Notes under the pieces: model-generated
What the model was told of the DNA's origin: nothing
Databases searched by the model: none
The model's input: only the letters and a program-made list of their open reading frames with translations
Made by a program: the position numbers and the translations under genes
Shown: positions 38,982 through 42,661 of the stretch, in pieces
How positions within the stretch are numbered: the first letter of the stretch is position 1
Layout of the letters: the number at the start of each line of letters is the position of its first letter
Assembly (NCBI GenBank): GCA_007692435.1
Contig: RECA01000100.1
Coordinates: 1 to 42,661, forward strand
Length of the DNA stretch: 42,661 nucleotides
Origin: Thioalkalivibrio sp.
Lineage (GTDB): Bacteria; Pseudomonadota; Gammaproteobacteria; Ectothiorhodospirales; Ectothiorhodospiraceae
Direction of reading: 5' to 3'

Positions 38982-39248
38982 TCAGGCCGGGGCGCGGCCG
39001 AGCACTTCCACGAGTGCGAAGCGTTTCATGCGCGACAGCGGGCGGCATTCGCGGATGCGCACGGTGTCACCGGTGCGGGACTCGTTGCCCTCGTCGTGCA
39101 CGTACAGCCGGGTGCTCCGGCGGATGAACTTGCCGTACAGCGGATGGCGCACACGGCGCTCCACCATGACGGTCCGGGTCTTGTCCGCCTTGTCGCTCAC
39201 CACACGCCCGATGATGGACCGCTGGGTTTTGGACGTTTCTTCGTTCAT
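38982..39248 (-). CDS. rpsQ: 30S ribosomal protein S17
   Basis: [74 protein letters not shown]. Confidence 0.97.
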   Translation of the reverse strand: MNEETSKTQRSIIGRVVSDKADKTRTVMVERRVRHPLYGKFIRRSTRLYVHDEGNESRTGDTVRIRECRPLSRMKRFALVEVLGRAPA

Positions 39249-39252
39249 GTTC

Positions 39253-39447
39253 TTATCCTGCCAGCTTGCGTTGGTTGATGAGCGTCTTGATCTGGGCGAT
39301 CTCGCGACGGACCTTCTTCACGCGATCCGGCCGCGCGAGCTGGCCCACCGCCTTCTGCATGCGCAGCGCAAACTGCTCCTGGTACAGGCCTTCCAGCTCC
39401 TCGTCCAGCTGGGAGGCATTCTTCTTCTGCAGTTCCGCGAACCTCAT
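39253..39447 (-). CDS. rpmC: 50S ribosomal protein L29
   Basis: [64 protein letters not shown]; overlaps the rplP stop. Confidence 0.96.
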   Translation of the reverse strand: MRFAELQKKNASQLDEELEGLYQEQFALRMQKAVGQLARPDRVKKVRREIAQIKTLINQRKLAG

Positions 39448-39860
39448 CACATCACCTGCCTGCGTGCGAACGTCGTCTTGATCGGGAGCTTGGCCGCGGC
39501 CAGGCGAAAGGCCTCGCGCGCGACGTCCTCGTTCACGCCCTCCATCTCGTAGAGGACGCGACCGGGCTGGACCTTGCACACCCAGTACTCCACGTTGCCC
39601 TTGCCCTTGCCCATGCGGACCTCGAGCGGCTTCTTGGACACCGGAACGTCGGGGAAGACCCGGATCCAGATCTTCCCGCCGCGCTTGATGTGACGGACCA
39701 TCGCGCGGCGGGCCGCCTCGATCTGGCGCGCGGTGATGCGACCGCGGTCCACGGCCTGAAGGCCGTATTCACCGAAGCTCACCTTGGCGCCCGAGGTCGC
39801 GAGACCGCGGTTCTTGCCCTTGAATTGCTTCCGGAACTTGGTTCTCTTTGGCTGCAGCAT
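39447..39860 (-). CDS. rplP: 50S ribosomal protein L16
   Basis: [71 protein letters not shown]. Confidence 0.97.
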   Translation of the reverse strand: MLQPKRTKFRKQFKGKNRGLATSGAKVSFGEYGLQAVDRGRITARQIEAARRAMVRHIKRGGKIWIRVFPDVPVSKKPLEVRMGKGKGNVEYWVCKVQPGRVLYEMEGVNEDVAREAFRLAAAKLPIKTTFARRQVM

Positions 39861-39883
39861 GACGAATTCCTTGTTGCGCCGGC

Positions 39884-40561
39884 CTAGTTGGCGGCGGCCG
39901 GCCGGGACCCGGCGGCGCTATCCAGGCCGAATACCTCGCCCTTGAAGATCCACACCTTGATGCCGATCACGCCGTAGGTCGTCTTCGCCTCGGCAAAACC
40001 GTAGTCGATGTCGGCACGCAGTGTGTGCAGGGGCACGCGGCCTTCGCGATACCACTCGGAGCGCGCGATCTCGGCCCCGTTCAGGCGGCCGGCGACGTGC
40101 ACCTTCACACCCTGGGCGCCCAGGCGTACCGCATTGCCCACCGCGCGCTTCATCGCGCGCCGGAACATGATCCGGCGCTCCAGCTGCTGGGCGATGCCCT
40201 CGGCCACCAGCTGCGCGTCGACCTCCGGCTTGCGGATCTCCTCGATGTTGATCTTGATGTTGCTCAGTTCGAGTCCGGATCGCGCCGCGACCTCGCGCCG
40301 CAGGGCCTCGATGTCCTCGCCCTTCTTGCCGATCACGATGCCCGGACGCGCGGTGTGGATGGTCACGTGCGCGGCACGCGAGGGGCGTTCGATCTGGATG
40401 CGGCTGACCGATGCGTGCGACAACCGCTTGCGCAGGAAGGCGCGCAGCTCGATGTCATCGTTCAGCGTCTTGCCGAACGCATCGCCGTCCTCGTACCAGA
40501 TCGCCGACCACGGGCGCGAGATGCCGAGACGGAAACCGGTTGGATGTACCTTCTGACCCAT
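39884..40561 (-). CDS. rpsC: 30S ribosomal protein S3
   Basis: [47 protein letters not shown]...[21 protein letters not shown]. Confidence 0.97.
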   Translation of the reverse strand: MGQKVHPTGFRLGISRPWSAIWYEDGDAFGKTLNDDIELRAFLRKRLSHASVSRIQIERPSRAAHVTIHTARPGIVIGKKGEDIEALRREVAARSGLELSNIKINIEEIRKPEVDAQLVAEGIAQQLERRIMFRRAMKRAVGNAVRLGAQGVKVHVAGRLNGAEIARSEWYREGRVPLHTLRADIDYGFAEAKTTYGVIGIKVWIFKGEVFGLDSAAGSRPAAAN

Positions 40562-40563
40562 GA

Positions 40564-40917
40564 CTACCTTGCTCCCGTTTCACTGACGCCAATCAGGATA
40601 TGACTGGTCCGTTTCAGGATGCGGTTGCCACGGCCCTTGGCCCGCGCACGCATCCGCTTCATCACCGGACCCTCGTCCACCTGGACCCGGCTGACACGCA
40701 GCTCGTCCACATCGGCGCCATCGTTGTTCTCAGCGTTGGCAATCGCGGACTCGAGGACCTTCTTCAGCATCGCTGCGGCCCGCTTCGGGCTGTAGGTCAG
40801 CTCGTTCAGCGCCTGCTCCACCGCCTTGCCGCGGACCTGGTCCGCCACCAGCCGCGCCTTCTGCGGCGAGATCCGGGCGTAACGCAGCTTCGCGATCGTT
40901 TCATCCGTATTCATCAC
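40564..40917 (-). CDS. rplV: 50S ribosomal protein L22
   Basis: [57 protein letters not shown]. Confidence 0.97.
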   Translation of the reverse strand: MMNTDETIAKLRYARISPQKARLVADQVRGKAVEQALNELTYSPKRAAAMLKKVLESAIANAENNDGADVDELRVSRVQVDEGPVMKRMRARAKGRGNRILKRTSHILIGVSETGAR

Positions 40918-40923
40918 AGTTCC

Positions 40924-41196
40924 TTAGCGCGACTTCTTGTTGGCCACGTGGCCCTTGAAGGTCCGGGTGGCGGCGAATTCGCCGAGCTTGTGCCCGACCA
41001 TGTTCTCCGTCACCAGCACCGGTACGTGCTGCCGTCCGTTGTGGACGGCCACCGTCAGTCCGACCATCTGGGGGATGATCATCGATCGGCGCGACCAGGT
41101 CTTGATCGGGCGGCGGTCGTTTTTTTCCACGGCGACATCGACCTTCTTCAAAAGGTGATGGTCGACGTACGGGCCCTTCTTCAGTGAACGCGGCAT
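40924..41196 (-). CDS. rpsS: 30S ribosomal protein S19
   Basis: [90 protein letters not shown]. Confidence 0.97.
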   Translation of the reverse strand: MPRSLKKGPYVDHHLLKKVDVAVEKNDRRPIKTWSRRSMIIPQMVGLTVAVHNGRQHVPVLVTENMVGHKLGEFAATRTFKGHVANKKSR

Positions 41197-41208
41197 GCTC
41201 GAACTCCG

Positions 41209-42030
41209 TTACTTCTTCCGACGACGCAGGATCATGCGGTCGGTTCGCTTGTTGTGGCGGGTCTTGTAGCCCTTGGTCGGTACGCCCCACGGGGTCACCG
41301 GCTGCCGGCCGAAGTTGCGGCCCTCGCCGCCGCCATGCGGGTGGTCGACCGGGTTCATCGCGGTGCCGCGCACCGTCGGGCGCACGCCGATCCAGCGCTT
41401 CGCACCGGCCTTGCCGAACTTCTGCAGGGCATGCTCCGAGTTGCCGACTTCGCCGACCACTGCCCGGCACTCCGACAGCACGCGCCGCATCTCGCCGGAG
41501 CGCAGGCGCAGGGTCGCGTGCCGGCCCTCGCGGGCCACGACCTGCACCGAGGTTCCTGCCGACCGCGCCAGCTGCGCGCCCTTGCCCGGCTTCATTTCCA
41601 CGCAGTGCACGACGGTGCCGACCGGGATCGAACGCAGCTCCATCGCGTTGCCCGCGCGGATCGGCGCCTGGCTTCCGCTCAGGACCGTGCCACCCGTCTT
41701 GAGGCCCTTGGGCGCGATGATGTAGCGGCGTTCGCCGTCCGCGTACTTCAGCAGCGCGAGATGGGCGCTGCGGTTCGGGTCGTATTCCAGCCGCTCGACG
41801 ACTGCGGGGACGTTGTCCTTGTTCCGCTTGAAATCCACGAGCCGATAATGCCGCTTGTGGCCGCCGCCAATGTGCCGGGTCGTAATGCGCCCCTGGTTGT
41901 TGCGGCCGCCGGTCCGGGATTTCTTCTCCAGCAGCGGCCCATGGGGCGCGCCGGCATGCAGCTCCGGGTTCCGGACCTTGACTGCGTGGCGCCGCCCGGC
42001 AGAGGTTGGATTGGTCTTCATGATCGCCAT
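41209..42030 (-). CDS. rplB: 50S ribosomal protein L2
   Basis: [25 protein letters not shown]...[53 protein letters not shown]. Confidence 0.98.
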   Translation of the reverse strand: MAIMKTNPTSAGRRHAVKVRNPELHAGAPHGPLLEKKSRTGGRNNQGRITTRHIGGGHKRHYRLVDFKRNKDNVPAVVERLEYDPNRSAHLALLKYADGERRYIIAPKGLKTGGTVLSGSQAPIRAGNAMELRSIPVGTVVHCVEMKPGKGAQLARSAGTSVQVVAREGRHATLRLRSGEMRRVLSECRAVVGEVGNSEHALQKFGKAGAKRWIGVRPTVRGTAMNPVDHPHGGGEGRNFGRQPVTPWGVPTKGYKTRHNKRTDRMILRRRKK

Positions 42031-42033
42031 GGC

Positions 42034-42330
42034 TTACACCTGGTCTCCTTCGCCCAATTCGATCGTCTGCCCTTCCGCAAGGGAGACGTAGGCCTTCTTC
42101 CAGTGGTTGCGCCGACCGAACTGGCGCCCGAACCGCTTCACCTTCCCGTCCTGGACCAGGGTGCGCACGGAATCGACCTGTACTTCGAAGATCTTCTCCA
42201 CCGCCTGCTTGATCTCGGACTTGGTGGCATCGCGGCGCACCTTGAACACGTGCGTGCCGACTTCACCGGCAGCGGTCGACTTCTCGGACACCACCGGACC
42301 CAGAATCACCTGCAGCAGACGCTGGTTCAT
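42034..42330 (-). CDS. rplW: 50S ribosomal protein L23
   Basis: MNQRLLQVILGPVVSEKSTAAGEVGTHVFKVRRDATKSEIKQAVEKIFEVQVDSVRTL; ATGA overlap with the rplD stop. Confidence 0.96.
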   Translation of the reverse strand: MNQRLLQVILGPVVSEKSTAAGEVGTHVFKVRRDATKSEIKQAVEKIFEVQVDSVRTLVQDGKVKRFGRQFGRRNHWKKAYVSLAEGQTIELGEGDQV

Positions 42331-42661
42331 GCCAACCACTCCTCTATGCGCTTCACCGCGCCCGTGGTGATCACCACGGTCTCGGCACCCACGAGCACCA
42401 CCGGGTTGATCTCCGCCGCGGTGACGATGTCGATCCTCGGAATGTTGCGAAGGGCCTGCCAGGTGCTGGCGTCATGTTCCGCCGTGACGATCAGGCCGGA
42501 TTCCAGCCCCAGCCCGGACAGTGCCGTCACCGCGTCACGGGTCCGGCCGGATTCCACCGCGAAGCCCTCGACGATCTTCAGCCGGTCCTGACGCAGCAGC
42601 TCGGAGAGGATCGAGGCCATCGCCGCGCGGTACATCTTCCGGTTCATCTTCTGGCTGAAGT
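42327..42661 (-). CDS. rplD: 50S ribosomal protein L4 (5' part cut off by the window end)
   Basis: FSQKMNRKMYRAAMASILSELLRQDRLKIVEGF...TWQALRNIPRIDIVTAAEINPVVLVGAETVVITTGAVKRIEEWLA. Confidence 0.95.
   Translation of the reverse strand, partial: FSQKMNRKMYRAAMASILSELLRQDRLKIVEGFAVESGRTRDAVTALSGLGLESGLIVTAEHDASTWQALRNIPRIDIVTAAEINPVVLVGAETVVITTGAVKRIEEWLA

Overview
The window is a GC-rich gammaproteobacterial chromosome segment (Ectothiorhodospiraceae/Thioalkalivibrio-like by gene order and composition; this placement is inference). It is almost entirely core genes. From left to right it contains: pgeF-rluD | bamD | glnB-nadE | sucD-sucC | PP0621-like-pilS-pilR | maf-rlmH-rsfS-nadD-proA-holA-lptE-leuS | ybeL-like | lnt-corC-ybeY-phoH-miaB-ssb | MFS (YajR-like) | uvrA | rplQ-rpoA-rpsD-rpsK-rpsM-rpmJ-secY ... 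rplB-rplW-rplD (alpha, spc and most of the S10 operon; rplD is cut by the window edge). No tRNA, rRNA, CRISPR or IS/transposase gene was seen. The least explained signal is intergenic: a family of elements with an exactly 52-nt, highly conserved loop (TGTCGGCAGCARGGATGCTGCCGTCAAGCCTACATGGANGTRTYYACGGCGT). In each copy the loop is closed by a different, perfectly complementary 27-30 bp stem, so the loop is conserved while the stem sequence varies and only its pairing is kept. There are three full copies (45-150 minus, 571-680 plus, 27109-27220 plus), one fused hybrid copy (343-426) inside a tandem duplication whose breakpoints fall in the inner hairpin, and an architectural relative with a different loop but the same layout downstream of uvrA (30277-30388). 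Secondary observations: two 15-bp tandem arrays in the corC-ybeY-phoH-miaB cluster, an SSB acidic tip that also encodes the miaB start region, nadE-glnB overlap, a near-consensus alpha-operon promoter with a very short leader, and a possible leaderless small gene before pilS.
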